Below, one piece after another: positions 7,970 through 17,893 of a stretch of 64,000 nt of DNA; position 1 is the stretch's first letter, and each line of letters starts with the position of its first letter. The position numbers and the translations under genes are program-made. Source of the DNA: Parasphingorhabdus sp. SCSIO 66989 (GTDB lineage Bacteria; Pseudomonadota; Alphaproteobacteria; Sphingomonadales; Sphingomonadaceae); the NCBI RefSeq assembly GCF_032852305.1, contig NZ_CP136594.1, positions 2,145,501 through 2,209,500 on the forward strand. Reading direction: 5' to 3'. A model generated the notes under the pieces. That model worked only from the letters and a program-made list of their open reading frames with translations. It made no database searches and was not told where the DNA came from.

Positions 7970-9539
7970 CCTGCCGGTCCTTACCCTCCCAATAAGGTGC
8001 GCGCAGCTCCCGCCGCAAAATCTTGCCCGAGGCATTACGCGGCATTTCGGGGATCACATCAATGGACTTGGGTACCTTGTAAACCGCCAGAGATTCTCTC
8101 GCGAACGCGATGACCTCATCGCTTTCTATTTCATGTCCGGGCCTTGGCACGATCACCGCCTTGACCGCCTCGCCCCATTTATCGTCAGGAACGCCTATCA
8201 CTGCTGCCTCCAACACCGCCGGATGGCTATAGAGTGTATTCTCCACCTCAGCCGGATAAACATTCTCACCCCCGGAGATGATCATGTCCTTCACCCGGTC
8301 ATGGATATAGACATAACCATCCTCATCCATATAGCCGGCATCGCCAGTGTGCAGCCAACCCTCCGGGTCGACAGTCTCGGCAGTCTTTTCCGGTTGCTTC
8401 CAATAGCCGAGCATATTCGCCTTGCTGCGGGTAACAATCTCGCCCACCTCGCCCGTAGCTACCGATGCATTGTCGCTATCAACAATACGCACCTCTACTT
8501 CCGGCATTGGCAAGCCCGCAGAGCGCATACGTTTATTGCCTTCCGGGTCATGGTCAGAAGGATGCAGGCAGGTAAAAGTGCCGGTTGTCTCGGTCATGCC
8601 ATAATGCTGCACAAAGCCGCAGCCGAGCACCTGCATAGCCTGTCGCAACAGCGCCAGTGGCATGGGCGACGCGCCATAATGCATATAGCGCAGGCGCGAA
8701 AAATCGGTCTCGGCCGCACTTGGATGGTTGATCAGCATCTGAATCGCAGTCGGCACGAGAAAAATGTTGGTGACACCGGCTTCTATGGAATCCAGAACAC
8801 CCGCCGGGTCATATTCGGGCAGAAAATAAGCGGTTGCGCCTGCATGGAGGAACATAGAGGTATAGCCCGAACCGGCAATATGCGCGATCGGCATGACCAC
8901 CAGGCCCTTGTCATTTTCATCAAGCCGGGCCCAGTCATAATCCGATTCCTCAACCGCCTGCCTCAGGCCGAACAGATTGCGATTGCACAAGGTCGCGCCT
9001 TTGGGGAGGCCAGTGGTGCCGGAAGTGTAGAGCTGAAGAACGCCATTTTCGGGATCTGTCGGTGGCAATTCCGCATCGTTCGGCTGCGCCGCCATCCAGT
9101 CGACCAAGCTAGTCAAATGCTCACAGCCATGGGTGCACACTATGGTCTCCAGCTCCGGGCACTTTTCTTTGGCATCGCGCGCCATAGTCGCAAAGTCAGG
9201 TTCAGACAGCATCCATTTCGCGCCGGTGTCCTGCAAGATATAACAAATCTCCGGAAGTGCCAGACGCCAGCCAATCGGCGCAATCACCAGCCCGGCCCGG
9301 CTCGCCGCCACCATGAGCATCGCGTAGGCAGCACGGTTCTTACCCAACCAGGCAATGCGATCGCCGGTCTTGAGCCCCGAACCGACAAAGGCCTTAGCCA
9401 GTGCAGTGCTCTTCTCCGCCAGTTCAGAATAGCTGTAGCTGCCATCGGCATCCTCGAGCGCAATATGCTCCGGACGCCGCTCAGCCCAATAATCCACACA
9501 TGCATGAAAAGACCCGCGCGGGTCTGTTGCTTCGGTCAT
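7962..9539 (-). CDS. AMP-binding acyl-CoA synthetase (fatty-acid-CoA ligase type)
   Basis: This 525-residue ANL-superfamily enzyme activates a carboxylic acid as an acyl-adenylate and transfers it to CoA. The P-loop LQLYTSGTTGLPKGA, the YGMTETTGTF motif, the GWLHTGDAGYMDEDGYVYIHDR hinge block and the C-terminal catalytic lysine K506 (NASGKILRREL) are all intact. GGGAGAG sits six bases before the ATG. Substrate is unknown; the sequence resembles medium- or long-chain fatty acid or bile/steroid acid ligases. It stands alone, convergent with the EamA gene. Confidence 0.9.
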   Translation of the reverse strand: MTEATDPRGSFHACVDYWAERRPEHIALEDADGSYSYSELAEKSTALAKAFVGSGLKTGDRIAWLGKNRAAYAMLMVAASRAGLVIAPIGWRLALPEICYILQDTGAKWMLSEPDFATMARDAKEKCPELETIVCTHGCEHLTSLVDWMAAQPNDAELPPTDPENGVLQLYTSGTTGLPKGATLCNRNLFGLRQAVEESDYDWARLDENDKGLVVMPIAHIAGSGYTSMFLHAGATAYFLPEYDPAGVLDSIEAGVTNIFLVPTAIQMLINHPSAAETDFSRLRYMHYGASPMPLALLRQAMQVLGCGFVQHYGMTETTGTFTCLHPSDHDPEGNKRMRSAGLPMPEVEVRIVDSDNASVATGEVGEIVTRSKANMLGYWKQPEKTAETVDPEGWLHTGDAGYMDEDGYVYIHDRVKDMIISGGENVYPAEVENTLYSHPAVLEAAVIGVPDDKWGEAVKAVIVPRPGHEIESDEVIAFARESLAVYKVPKSIDVIPEMPRNASGKILRRELRAPYWEGKDRQVN

Positions 9540-9715
9540 TATCTACTCTCCCAATGGTTGCACTTTGGTGCATTATCGTTTTTGCGGCACTATGCGCTGT
9601 TTACGCCTTGCCGGTAATTAATGCTGATAGTTGCCCGAAAGGGATGCAACACGCAATGATTGACCGGGCCAGATAGATTTTTTTAATGATTCTTGTGGCC
9701 GGAGAAGGCTCGCAA

Positions 9716-10375
9716 CTATGCACTTACGCGACGGAACATCAAAGATAGGTTGTTCGCTGGCATTACTGTTACCATTGGTTCGGCAAAGCCTTGCTTCGTA
9801 GCGATGCATGACACATCTTCCAGCGCGCGAATGCCCCAGCTTTGGTCTCGACTGCGCAAATTCTGGTCGAAAGCGATATTGCTCGGTGCGGTTCCGACAT
9901 TGGCTTGTAAGAATGGACCATATACAAACAGCAGCCCGTTCCGCCCGAGCCATTGCGCACTACATTTGAACAGCGCTTCTGTCGCTTCCCATGGGCTGAT
10001 ATGCAGCAGATTGGCGCACAGGATCGCATCAAAACTCGTCACGTCGAAGAGCCCTGCTGCATCACTATCCAGTAAATCCAAATGAACCGGCGGGCTGACA
10101 TTCTCACCCTGTCCGCTTTCGGCTGTCCATGCCGCAATGGATCGCAACGCATCTGATGAAACATCACTGGGCTGCCAGGTGATATCGGGACGCCGGGCGG
10201 CAAAATGGGTGACATGTTGGCCACTGCCGCTGGCGATCTCCAGAACACGCGCGTTGTGCGGCAGTAATGGCAAAAGTATGTCGGCAATCACTTGCTTGTT
10301 GCGTTCCGCTGCAGCCGAGAATTTGCGATCTTCCGGGCCTGCCTCGCTCGCTATCCAGGGGGTCGAATCTGCCAT
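9716..10375 (-). CDS. DUF938 family SAM-dependent methyltransferase-like protein
   Basis: This 219-residue protein has a class I methyltransferase fold: the SAM-binding motif VLEIASGSGQHVTHFA near residues 44-59, WQPSDVS as motif II and FDAILCANLLHISPW as the post-motif. The pattern ERNKQVIADIL before the SAM site identifies the DUF938 family. The substrate is not known for the family. It is divergent from a membrane methyltransferase gene across 85 bases, and 176 bases without a recognisable feature separate it from the acyl-CoA ligase start. Confidence 0.85.
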   Translation of the reverse strand: MADSTPWIASEAGPEDRKFSAAAERNKQVIADILLPLLPHNARVLEIASGSGQHVTHFAARRPDITWQPSDVSSDALRSIAAWTAESGQGENVSPPVHLDLLDSDAAGLFDVTSFDAILCANLLHISPWEATEALFKCSAQWLGRNGLLFVYGPFLQANVGTAPSNIAFDQNLRSRDQSWGIRALEDVSCIATKQGFAEPMVTVMPANNLSLMFRRVSA

Positions 10376-10460
10376 TGTGGTTCCTATTCTAACACTATGG
10401 CTGGCCTTACCCAGCGATCATTCCTAGAGTAGCGCAATTGCAACCAAGAAAGACAGTCTG

Positions 10461-10937
10461 TTGGTAGAAAAAGCGAAAAAAGACGGGCCCAATGTGCGCT
10501 TTCCGCCGCCGCTGGTGTATCTTGGGTTTATCCTTTTGGGGCGTATCCTTGATACGCTGCTTCCCCTGCCTTCTATCGTGCCACAGGCCGAGTTTGAATG
10601 GATTGGCGTAGCCCTGATCGCCATCGGCATTGCAATTGTTATAGTGTCCATGGGTCTGTTCAGCAAGGCGGGGGAAAACCCGGAACCCTGGACTGCAACG
10701 GAGGTTATCATCGCACGCGGACCCTATCGCCACAGCCGCAACCCGATGTATCTCGCCATGGCTATGATCATGCTCGGCTTTGCCTTTTGGCAGGACAGCG
10801 CGGGAACGCTATTCTTTCTGCCCTTCGCGGTGCTGGCGATTGACCGTTTCGTCATCCGTGCCGAGGAGGAATATCTTGCACGGCGTTTTGGCAAGGGCTT
10901 TCTGGATTATCAGAAGAAAGTGCGGCGCTGGCTTTAG
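10461..10937 (+). CDS. Membrane methyltransferase, isoprenylcysteine/phospholipid methyltransferase-like
   Basis: This 158-residue protein has about four membrane segments and the SAM-binding signature of the ICMT/PEMT family: GPYRHSRNPMYLAM, then a glutamate pair in VIRAEEEYLARRFGKGFLDYQKKVRRWL. Such small bacterial members methylate a carboxyl, amine or lipid head group; the substrate is unknown. No ATG is available, so TTG at 10461 is taken, after a weak AAGAAAG site; ATT at 10437 is the only other in-frame option before a stop. Its stop overlaps the stop of the BASS transporter gene on the other strand. Confidence 0.82.
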   Translation: MVEKAKKDGPNVRFPPPLVYLGFILLGRILDTLLPLPSIVPQAEFEWIGVALIAIGIAIVIVSMGLFSKAGENPEPWTATEVIIARGPYRHSRNPMYLAMAMIMLGFAFWQDSAGTLFFLPFAVLAIDRFVIRAEEEYLARRFGKGFLDYQKKVRRWL

Positions 10938-11941
10938 CGCTTAGTCCTCTTTGTTGTTGTACTCCGACGCCAAATAGCCGCCAGCAGACTACCCATAACT
11001 ACATGATAGACCGATGATATCGCGCTTGGAACGGGAGCGAGAGCGGCCTGCATTGGTGCAGCAAATTGCGCAGCAAAAGCGGGGGTTGATGCCAGAGACG
11101 AACCAAGGCCGCTATTCTGCATCCCCACTTCAATACTGATGGTCCGTCGTTCCGCAAAACCCTGACCGAGCAGTGCGGTCAGAACATAGCCGAGGCCAAA
11201 GCCGAAGACGTGGAGCAACAGCACCGCAAGCATCAAAACCCCGAAATGCTCTTCTATGAGCGGTTTGGATGCGGCGATAATGCCGGCGACGATAATCACC
11301 ACTACCAGCGCCGAAACCAGCGGCGACACTGTCGAGACCCGATCCGCCGCGCGGGGGAAAAGTTGCTTGAGCACGACACCGGCAACCACAGGGATCAACA
11401 CGATTGAGACCATATTCACAAACAGGTTCCAGCGATCAATCGCGACAAACTTGTCCGCCAGCCAGCCTGTGAGCAGCGGCGTGGCGATGATCGCCACCAA
11501 TGTTGAGGCCATGGTCATCGTCACCGACAGCGCAAGATTGGCACGGGCGAGATAAGCGACAACATTTGACGCCGTGCCGCCTGGGCAGCAGGAAACAAGG
11601 ATCAACCCGACGGCCAGACCGGGTTCGAGTGCGAACACTGTGGCAAGAGTCACACCAGCAATCGGCATAATCGTGAATTGCAACACTACTCCCGTGGCGA
11701 CGCAGCGCGGGATTTGCGCGACGCGCTGGAAATCCTGCAGCGTAAGCGTCAGCCCCATGCCCAGCATGATGATGCCGAGCAGAACGCTGATCAGCGGCTG
11801 ACCAAAAGGCTGAAAACGGCCATCAACCACCCAGAGGAAATGTGCAGGGACAAACCACGCCCAAAGCGTACCGAGCACCGTCCACAATGCGAACAGATTG
11901 GTCGCGCCTTGTACCAGACGCGACACGATGCTTCCTGTCAC
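10934..11941 (-). CDS. Bile acid:sodium symporter (BASS) family transporter
   Basis: This 335-residue inner-membrane protein has about ten helices and both family hallmarks: CCPGGTASNVVAYLARAN near residue 116-134 and EVGMQNSGLGSSLA near 269-282, which form the crossed sodium-binding region. BASS members carry organic anions such as bile acids, pantoate or keto acids. It begins with GTG overlapping the gcvPB stop (GTGA), making it the last gene of the glycine cleavage operon and placing it under the glycine riboswitch. That context suggests transport of a metabolite tied to glycine or one-carbon metabolism, but substrate is not shown by the sequence. Confidence 0.88.
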   Translation of the reverse strand: MTGSIVSRLVQGATNLFALWTVLGTLWAWFVPAHFLWVVDGRFQPFGQPLISVLLGIIMLGMGLTLTLQDFQRVAQIPRCVATGVVLQFTIMPIAGVTLATVFALEPGLAVGLILVSCCPGGTASNVVAYLARANLALSVTMTMASTLVAIIATPLLTGWLADKFVAIDRWNLFVNMVSIVLIPVVAGVVLKQLFPRAADRVSTVSPLVSALVVVIIVAGIIAASKPLIEEHFGVLMLAVLLLHVFGFGLGYVLTALLGQGFAERRTISIEVGMQNSGLGSSLASTPAFAAQFAAPMQAALAPVPSAISSVYHVVMGSLLAAIWRRSTTTKRTKR

Positions 11942-13512
11942 TCCGCGGCTTCAGCTTGTGGTTCCGGATCGCTCCAGACCAGCACCGGTTTGCGCGCGGC
12001 CTGTGTCTCGTCGAGGCGCTTGAGTGGTGCATGATGTGGTGCGGATTTCAGGCTCTCATCGCCCGCAATCGCGCGCTCTGCGACGGCACGGAAGGCGAGA
12101 ATAAACTGGTCGAGCGCCGCCTTGCTCTCGGTCTCGGTCGGCTCGACCAGCATAGCGCCATGCACCACCAGCGGGAAGAACACGGTCATCGGGTGGAAGC
12201 CCTCGTCGATCAGGCCTTTGGCGAGGTCGAGAGTGGAAAAGCCCTCGGCAAAATTATCATCCGAGAACAATGCCTCATGCATACATGGTCCAGCCCCGGC
12301 AAAAGGCGCGTCGATCAGATCTTCCATCGCGCGCAGCACATAATTGGCATTGAGCACGGCATCCTCAGCCACCTGACGCAGGCCATCAGCACCGTGGCTG
12401 AGCATATAGGTCAGCGCCCGGGTGAACATGCCCATCTGGCCATGAAACGCCACCATGCGGCCAAAGCTCTGGTCATGATGCTCCTGCGCGGTCTCTTCCT
12501 CGATAATATGCAGCAGGCCATCATCGCCTTCTTCCACAAAAGGCAGCGGCGCAAAAGGTGCCAATGCTTCGGAGAACACGACTGGGCCTGAGCCAGGACC
12601 GCCGCCGCCATGCGGGGTAGAGAAGGTTTTGTGCAGATTGATATGCATCGCATCAACACCGAGATCGCCCGGGCGCACCCGACCGACAATGGCATTGAAA
12701 TTCGCGCCGTCGCAATAAACAAAGCCGCCTGCTTCATGAACTGCATCGGAGATCGCTTTCATATCGCGCTCAAACAGGCCGCAGGTATTGGGGTTAGTGA
12801 TCATCACACCCGCGACATCCGGGCCGAGGCGTGCTTTCAGCGCTTCCAGATCGACCCTGCCCTCTTCGGTCGCGGGGATATCCTCGACCTTATAGCCAGC
12901 AAAGGCCGCTGTCGCAGGATTAGTGCCATGCGCGCTGGTAGGTACAAGGATCACCTCACGCGCATCGCCGCGCGCTTCGAGTGCAGAACGGATAGCGAGA
13001 ACACCGCACAGCTCACCATGGGCGCCTGCTTTGGGGGACATGGAAACGGCTGGCATATTGGTCAGCTTTTTGAGCCACTCCCCCAGCTCATGGATAACCC
13101 GAAGCGCACCCTGCACACTATGGATCGGTTGCAGCGGGTGGATATCGGCAAAACCCGGCATCCGCGCGACTTTCTCGTTAAGCCGCGGATTATGCTTCAT
13201 GGTGCAGGAGCCGAGCGGGAACAGTCCCAGATCAATAGCATAATTCTGCCGCGACAGCCGGGTATAGTGCCGCACTGTCTCGCCTTCAGCGAGGCCGGGC
13301 AATCCGATAACCGTATCGCGCTCCAGACCGCCAAGACGGCTTTTCACTTCCGGTGCATCGGGAATATCGACACCGGTGCGATCATAGGCGCCGCTTTCAA
13401 AGATCAGCGGCTCTTTCAGCATCAACGCGCGGTTGCCAGTGGCGGTTGACGGGGCGCTGTCTGTTGCGGAGCCTTGCGGGGTGGTCTGACGACCGACACT
13501 ATTCATGCTCAT
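11938..13512 (-). CDS. gcvPB: Glycine dehydrogenase (decarboxylating) subunit 2, P-protein
   Basis: This 524-residue PLP-dependent subunit joins GcvPA to form the P-protein, which decarboxylates glycine and passes the aminomethyl group to the lipoyl arm of GcvH. The PLP lysine is K295 in [17 protein letters not shown], and [12 protein letters not shown] and TSAHGTNPA are conserved. The start overlaps the gcvPA stop as ATGA; a second ATG six bases on is possible. The N-terminal 30 residues are polar and low in complexity. The gene is followed by a translationally coupled BASS transporter. Confidence 0.96.
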   Translation of the reverse strand: MSMNSVGRQTTPQGSATDSAPSTATGNRALMLKEPLIFESGAYDRTGVDIPDAPEVKSRLGGLERDTVIGLPGLAEGETVRHYTRLSRQNYAIDLGLFPLGSCTMKHNPRLNEKVARMPGFADIHPLQPIHSVQGALRVIHELGEWLKKLTNMPAVSMSPKAGAHGELCGVLAIRSALEARGDAREVILVPTSAHGTNPATAAFAGYKVEDIPATEEGRVDLEALKARLGPDVAGVMITNPNTCGLFERDMKAISDAVHEAGGFVYCDGANFNAIVGRVRPGDLGVDAMHINLHKTFSTPHGGGGPGSGPVVFSEALAPFAPLPFVEEGDDGLLHIIEEETAQEHHDQSFGRMVAFHGQMGMFTRALTYMLSHGADGLRQVAEDAVLNANYVLRAMEDLIDAPFAGAGPCMHEALFSDDNFAEGFSTLDLAKGLIDEGFHPMTVFFPLVVHGAMLVEPTETESKAALDQFILAFRAVAERAIAGDESLKSAPHHAPLKRLDETQAARKPVLVWSDPEPQAEAAE

Positions 13513-14879
13513 GCCGCAATCTCCTTCAGCGCCTGCTCCAGCCCGGCGGCTAAAGCCTCGATATCTTCGTCGGTGGTGGTTTCGGTCACCGCGACCACCA
13601 GACCATCAGCAAGCTCTTCAGCATCGGGATATAGTCTGCCGAGCGACACCCCGCCCAATATGCCGCGATCTGCCAATGTGCGAATAATATCGCGGGCATC
13701 GCGGCCCAGATGCACCGTGAACTCATTGAAAAAGCGGTCATTGACCAGCGACACGCCGTCAATCTGCTCAAGCCGTTCAGCAGTCTTGACCGCCATCGCG
13801 TGATTGACAGCAGCCAGTCGACGCAATCCGGCCTCACCCAGCAACGTCATATGGACGCTGAACGCCAATGCGCACAGGCCGCTATTGGTGCAGATATTGG
13901 ATGTCGCCTTTTCACGGCGGATATGCTGCTCGCGCGTCGAGAGCGTTAGCACATAGCCACGCTCGCCATCGGCATCGACGGTTTCGCCACACAGCCTTCC
14001 CGGCATCTGGCGCACATATTTCTGTTTGCAGCCGAACAGGCCAACATATGGACCGCCAAACTGCAGACCGACACCGATGGACTGCCCTTCGCCAACAACA
14101 ATATCCGCGCCCATTTCGCCTGGGCTCTTGATCGCGCCCAGTGCCACCGGCTCGGTGACAACCGCGATCAACAGCGCTTTATGCTCTGCAGCGCGCTCGG
14201 CAAGGCGGGTCATATCGTCAATGCGGCCCAAAATATCGGGATATTGTACCACGATACAGCTGGTATCGCTGTCAATCTGGTCGATCAGCGCATCATAGTC
14301 AGTCGCGCCGGAGAAATCGGGATGGCTGACGCGCAGATCATCCTTGGTAAAGCGCGCCATGGTCTGACAGACCGAGACATAATGCGGGTGCAGCCCCGAA
14401 GAGAGCAGCGCCTTGCCGCGCCGGGTGATACGCCGCGCCATAACAATCGCCTCCCAGCAGGCGGTCGAGCCGTCATACATGCTGGCATTGGCAACATCGC
14501 AACCGAAAAGCCGCGCCACCTGAGTCTGGAACTCGAACAGCATCTGCAGCGTGCCCTGAGCGATTTCGGGTTGATAGGGGGTATAAGCGGTAAGAAACTC
14601 GCCGCGCTGAATGATATGATCAACACTCGCCGGAACATGATGGCGATAAGCCCCCGCCCCCAGGAAGAAAGGCGCATTGCCGGCGACGCTGTTTTCTGAC
14701 GCCAGCTTGGCCATATGCCGTTCCACCGCCAATTCGCTAGCATGGTTCGGCAGATCATGGATCGGCCCGTCCAGCACCGCGGCATCGGGGACATCGACAA
14801 ACAGATCATTGATGCTCGAAGCACCGACCCGTGCGAGCATTTTGGTTCGGTCATTTTCGGTAAGAGGTAGATAGCGCAT
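13509..14879 (-). CDS. gcvPA: Glycine dehydrogenase (decarboxylating) subunit 1, P-protein
   Basis: This 456-residue subunit pairs with GcvPB, as in the split P-proteins of many bacteria. Recognisable blocks are [15 protein letters not shown] at the start, [40 protein letters not shown] and [13 protein letters not shown]. The stop overlaps the gcvPB start by four bases. It begins 19 bases after a small lipoprotein gene inserted between gcvH and gcvPA. Length is normal and no residue appears to be missing. Confidence 0.96.
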   Translation of the reverse strand: MRYLPLTENDRTKMLARVGASSINDLFVDVPDAAVLDGPIHDLPNHASELAVERHMAKLASENSVAGNAPFFLGAGAYRHHVPASVDHIIQRGEFLTAYTPYQPEIAQGTLQMLFEFQTQVARLFGCDVANASMYDGSTACWEAIVMARRITRRGKALLSSGLHPHYVSVCQTMARFTKDDLRVSHPDFSGATDYDALIDQIDSDTSCIVVQYPDILGRIDDMTRLAERAAEHKALLIAVVTEPVALGAIKSPGEMGADIVVGEGQSIGVGLQFGGPYVGLFGCKQKYVRQMPGRLCGETVDADGERGYVLTLSTREQHIRREKATSNICTNSGLCALAFSVHMTLLGEAGLRRLAAVNHAMAVKTAERLEQIDGVSLVNDRFFNEFTVHLGRDARDIIRTLADRGILGGVSLGRLYPDAEELADGLVVAVTETTTDEDIEALAAGLEQALKEIAA

Positions 14880-14898
14880 TGCAAAAAATCCCGGATTA

Positions 14899-15318
14899 TC
14901 AAATCTCAGCTATAGAATGGGGTACGATGTCAGGCACTCTATCTGTGCAAACATAAAACATACCACGACAGGTAGCGTCGATTTTCCCCTTGATGGCGAC
15001 GCGTTGAAACTGGAACGGTGCTGCACGATGGTCAAAACTTTTGTTTGCTCCAATGCTTAAACGGCGGTCCATTGCCTCCAACCATTGGTCGGACTCCCAA
15101 TCGCCATATGCCACGGTCTCAGCATCATCTTTTGAGATGTATAGCGCGCAATCATATCCCGCACAGTGACCAAGCCAACCGTGCACTTCGACCGTCTGGC
15201 CATCGAGTTGGTGTATCCTCTCAATGGCTTCCTGAACTGAAATGGGTCCATCAGGCGGCACCTGCGTGCAACCAAACAGCACCAGAGAAGCAACGCAAGA
15301 AGCCATTGCTCGTAGCAT
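14899..15318 (-). CDS. Predicted lipoprotein of unknown function inside the gcv operon
   Basis: A 139-residue protein beginning with a short signal peptide and the lipobox LVLFGC (lipidated cysteine at residue 17). The mature part contains [20 protein letters not shown] and [15 protein letters not shown], with two cysteine pairs that could form disulfides in the periplasm; the VEVHGWL...[12 protein letters not shown] layout hints at a small beta-barrel, which is a guess. The ATG overlaps the gcvH stop by one base (TAATG), and gcvPA follows 19 bases later, so it must be read with the glycine cleavage genes. I do not recognise the family and assign no function. Confidence 0.75.
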   Translation of the reverse strand: MLRAMASCVASLVLFGCTQVPPDGPISVQEAIERIHQLDGQTVEVHGWLGHCAGYDCALYISKDDAETVAYGDWESDQWLEAMDRRLSIGANKSFDHRAAPFQFQRVAIKGKIDATCRGMFYVCTDRVPDIVPHSIAEI

Positions 15319-15689
15319 TACAAACTCTCGACAAACGCTTTGTATCCCGCCTCATCCATCAGGCCTTCGAGCTCGGACGGATCAGAAAGCGTCAGTTTGA
15401 AAAACCAGCCATCACCTTCCGGATCGCTGTTCACCAGCGCCGGGTCGTCAGCCAGAGCGGCATTGCCCTCGGTCACGGTTCCGGAAACGGGTGCATAGAC
15501 ATCGCTGGCGGCTTTGACGGACTCAACGACGGCCGCGTCATCGCCCTTGCCCACCTCCTTGTCGGCTTCAGGCACCTCGACAAAGACGACATCGCCCAGC
15601 TGCTCCTGGGCATAATCGGTGATGCCGACAGTGGCGGTGTCGCCATCGACTTCGATCCATTCATGCTCATCGGTGAAATAACGGCTCAT
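15318..15689 (-). CDS. gcvH: Glycine cleavage system H protein
   Basis: This 123-residue lipoyl carrier shuttles the aminomethyl group between the P-, T- and L-proteins. The lipoylated lysine is K59 in [17 protein letters not shown], and the N-terminal [11 protein letters not shown] and C-terminal [10 protein letters not shown] blocks are standard. Its ATG overlaps the gcvT stop (TGATG) and its TAA overlaps the next ATG (TAATG), so the three are translationally coupled. Confidence 0.97.
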   Translation of the reverse strand: MSRYFTDEHEWIEVDGDTATVGITDYAQEQLGDVVFVEVPEADKEVGKGDDAAVVESVKAASDVYAPVSGTVTEGNAALADDPALVNSDPEGDGWFFKLTLSDPSELEGLMDEAGYKAFVESL

Positions 15690-16822
15690 CAGGATTTTCC
15701 TTTCCGGCGATATCCATTGGGAACAAAGGGCATTTTGCTAACGATAATCGGCACCCGCTTGCCGCGCACTTCGGCTTCGAGCTGGGTGCCGAGTGCGGCA
15801 TAATCAGCGGCGACAAAGCCCATGGCAATCGGCGCGCCAATGGTAGGCGCGAAACCGCCCGAGGTGATGACGCCAATCTCAGCATCACCCGCAAAGATAG
15901 GCGCACCCTCGCGTACGGGCATGCGGCCTTCTACAGTAAAGCCAACACGTTTTTTGTCGGGGCCATTTTCCAGCGCCGCCAAGATTCTCTCCGCACCATG
16001 AAAACCGCCCTCTTCGCGGCGCGCTTTGGAGATGGCGAATGTCAGATTGCCCTGCACAGGGTCAATTGCGGAATCGAGATCATGGCCATAAAGCGGCAAT
16101 CCCGCCTCAAGCCGTAGGGAGTCGCGTGCGCCCAGTCCTATCGGCTTGACCTCAGGCTGTTCACACAGAGCATCGGCAAGTGCGGTCACATGCTCGGCAG
16201 GCACGGAAATCTCAAAACCATCTTCACCGGTATAGCCCGACCGGCTGATACCCAGCGGTACCTCGCCCCAAAGACAGGGCGCGGCATCCATAAAATAAAG
16301 ATCATCTGGGCCCGACCAGCCTATTTCCAGACCGGCAATATCAAGTCGCGCCAGCGCTTCTGCTGCCTTTGGTCCCTGTAAAGCCAGCAGCGCTTGGTCT
16401 TCCATATGCACCAGCTCAATACTCTCGGGCAGCTGCGCGCGCATATAGGCGATATCCTGATGCTTCACCGCGCCATTGACGACGATATAGAGATGCTGCC
16501 CGCTATTGGTGATCATCATATCGTCAAGAATGCCGCCATCCTCGGCCAACAACAGCGAATAGCGCATCTTGCCGGGCTTCAATGCCGAGATATCGCCGGG
16601 CACAATCCGCTCCAGCGCCTCGGCAGCGCTCTCACCTTTCAGCTGTAGCTGGCCCATATGCGATACATCGAACAGACCGGCATTTTCACGGGTCCATTGG
16701 TGCTCGGCCATAATGCCTTCATATTGAATCGGCATCGAATAGCCCGCAAAAGGCACCATGCGCGCGCCTTTATCGCGATGCCATGCATCAAGCGGCAATG
16801 TCTGTGTTGCTTCATCACTCAT
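15689..16822 (-). CDS. gcvT: Aminomethyltransferase, glycine cleavage T protein
   Basis: This 377-residue tetrahydrofolate-dependent enzyme releases ammonia and forms methylene-THF from the aminomethyl-lipoyl arm. Family blocks are visible: [42 protein letters not shown] and [15 protein letters not shown]. The ATG at 16822 is chosen because GGAAGG lies eight bases upstream; an ATG six codons earlier has no ribosome site. It is the first gene behind the tandem glycine riboswitch. Confidence 0.96.
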   Translation of the reverse strand: MSDEATQTLPLDAWHRDKGARMVPFAGYSMPIQYEGIMAEHQWTRENAGLFDVSHMGQLQLKGESAAEALERIVPGDISALKPGKMRYSLLLAEDGGILDDMMITNSGQHLYIVVNGAVKHQDIAYMRAQLPESIELVHMEDQALLALQGPKAAEALARLDIAGLEIGWSGPDDLYFMDAAPCLWGEVPLGISRSGYTGEDGFEISVPAEHVTALADALCEQPEVKPIGLGARDSLRLEAGLPLYGHDLDSAIDPVQGNLTFAISKARREEGGFHGAERILAALENGPDKKRVGFTVEGRMPVREGAPIFAGDAEIGVITSGGFAPTIGAPIAMGFVAADYAALGTQLEAEVRGKRVPIIVSKMPFVPNGYRRKGKS

Positions 16823-16879
16823 CAGGTCAGCCTTCCGCATTACAGGTGCATATCAGCCAGCGATAAACTCGCATGCCGA

Positions 16880-17103
16880 TAGCCCCCTCTGTCACGGAAC
16901 CTGAGAGTTTTCGAACGGCGTGCTTTATGTCACTGCCATTCCTTACCCCTTCGGTGGCCCACCTTCGCTAAAGCTTCGGCGCGCGCTTTCCAGAGTACTC
17001 ATATTTTCACAGCGCCATAACGGTCCCACAGCCTGAGAGTTTCCGGGGCGGTTGCTCCTTCGGCGGCCGGGCTGGACTCTCCATCCATTCCGACACTCTC
17101 CCG
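16880..17103 (-). promoter_or_regulatory. Tandem glycine riboswitch upstream of gcvT
   Basis: On the minus strand the leader contains two successive aptamers, each ending in the conserved AACTCTCAGG block (complement at 17031-17040 and at 16900-16909). The first aptamer opens with GGGAGAGT near 17103-17096 and the second with a GAAAGCGCG stretch near 16990. Paired aptamers of this type bind glycine and switch on the cleavage operon when glycine is abundant. About 60 bases separate it from the gcvT start, with room for an expression platform. The 369 bases between gcvT and the next gene hold only this element and its promoter region. Confidence 0.93.
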
Positions 17104-17191
17104 TTGCGACGCATCGACCTTTTCGGAGCCGATTCGAGCGCAAAAACTGTGGCGGATGGTCAAGAGGCTGTCAATTGGCGAGCCGAACGTC

Positions 17192-17893
17192 TTACCCGGT
17201 TTTTGCTGTCATTTGAGCAGCCAGTGCCAATAGCGAGTCATTATGATGCACATGGCGGTCAGAATCGTGCGCATCATCCTCATTACCAAGGGCTAATTGA
17301 GCGATAGCACGGGCAACATCGGCGCTGTCTATCGAGCCATAACGAGACCAGCCTCGCGGCAGCAGGCTATCCGTGATCGGCGCTAGCGCAAGCATCAGAC
17401 CTTCGACAATTCTCGGGTCATCGACACGCTCGCCACGCAAAAGACCCGGACGGACTATATCAAGCCGGTCAAAGCCCAAAGCAGTCACAGACTCTTCCAC
17501 CTCGCCTTTGGTTTGTTGATAGAGATTAGGGGATCTGGCACTGGCCCCGACCGCTGTAACTATAATCGCATGACCTGCTCCAGCAGCATGGGCTGCGGCT
17601 GCGCAGTCGAGCACAAGTTGATAGTCCACCGCACGAAAAGCGGCCTTGTTGCCACCGGCCTTTTTCAGCGTAATACCCAAGGCAGAGACAAAAACATGTG
17701 GCTTCCACTCGGCAATGGCTTCGGGCCATGCAGATGGATCGGCGACTTGATAGTCTGAAGGCATATCATTATCGCCGCGACGCACCAGCGCATGCACCGC
17801 AATATCATCGCGATCCGCGAGTAATGGGGAAATCTGGCGACCGACCAGACCGGTCGCGCCGACAATCAGGACGCGTTTTTTGGAATCAGACAT
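17192..17893 (-). CDS. NAD(P)-binding atypical SDR family protein
   Basis: This 233-residue protein opens with a Rossmann fold, VLIVGATGLVG, with glycines at 12, 15 and 18. Further blocks are HVFVSALGIT, HAIIVTAVGA, YQQTKGEVEESV (a YxxxK-like pair at the catalytic place) and LDIVRPGLLRG. This matches NAD(P)H-binding atypical SDRs such as the HTATIP2-like group; substrate is unknown. The start at 17893 overlaps the dgt 3' end by eight bases and has AAGGGG eight bases upstream. It closes the dgt transcription unit. Confidence 0.83.
   Translation of the reverse strand: MSDSKKRVLIVGATGLVGRQISPLLADRDDIAVHALVRRGDNDMPSDYQVADPSAWPEAIAEWKPHVFVSALGITLKKAGGNKAAFRAVDYQLVLDCAAAAHAAGAGHAIIVTAVGASARSPNLYQQTKGEVEESVTALGFDRLDIVRPGLLRGERVDDPRIVEGLMLALAPITDSLLPRGWSRYGSIDSADVARAIAQLALGNEDDAHDSDRHVHHNDSLLALAAQMTAKTG

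Noticed and set aside
8133-9617. Long open frame of 494 codons on the plus strand
   Set aside because: It is antisense to the acyl-CoA ligase gene, which has complete motifs. The frame's residues are His/Arg/Gln-rich with no domain, as expected for a shadow.
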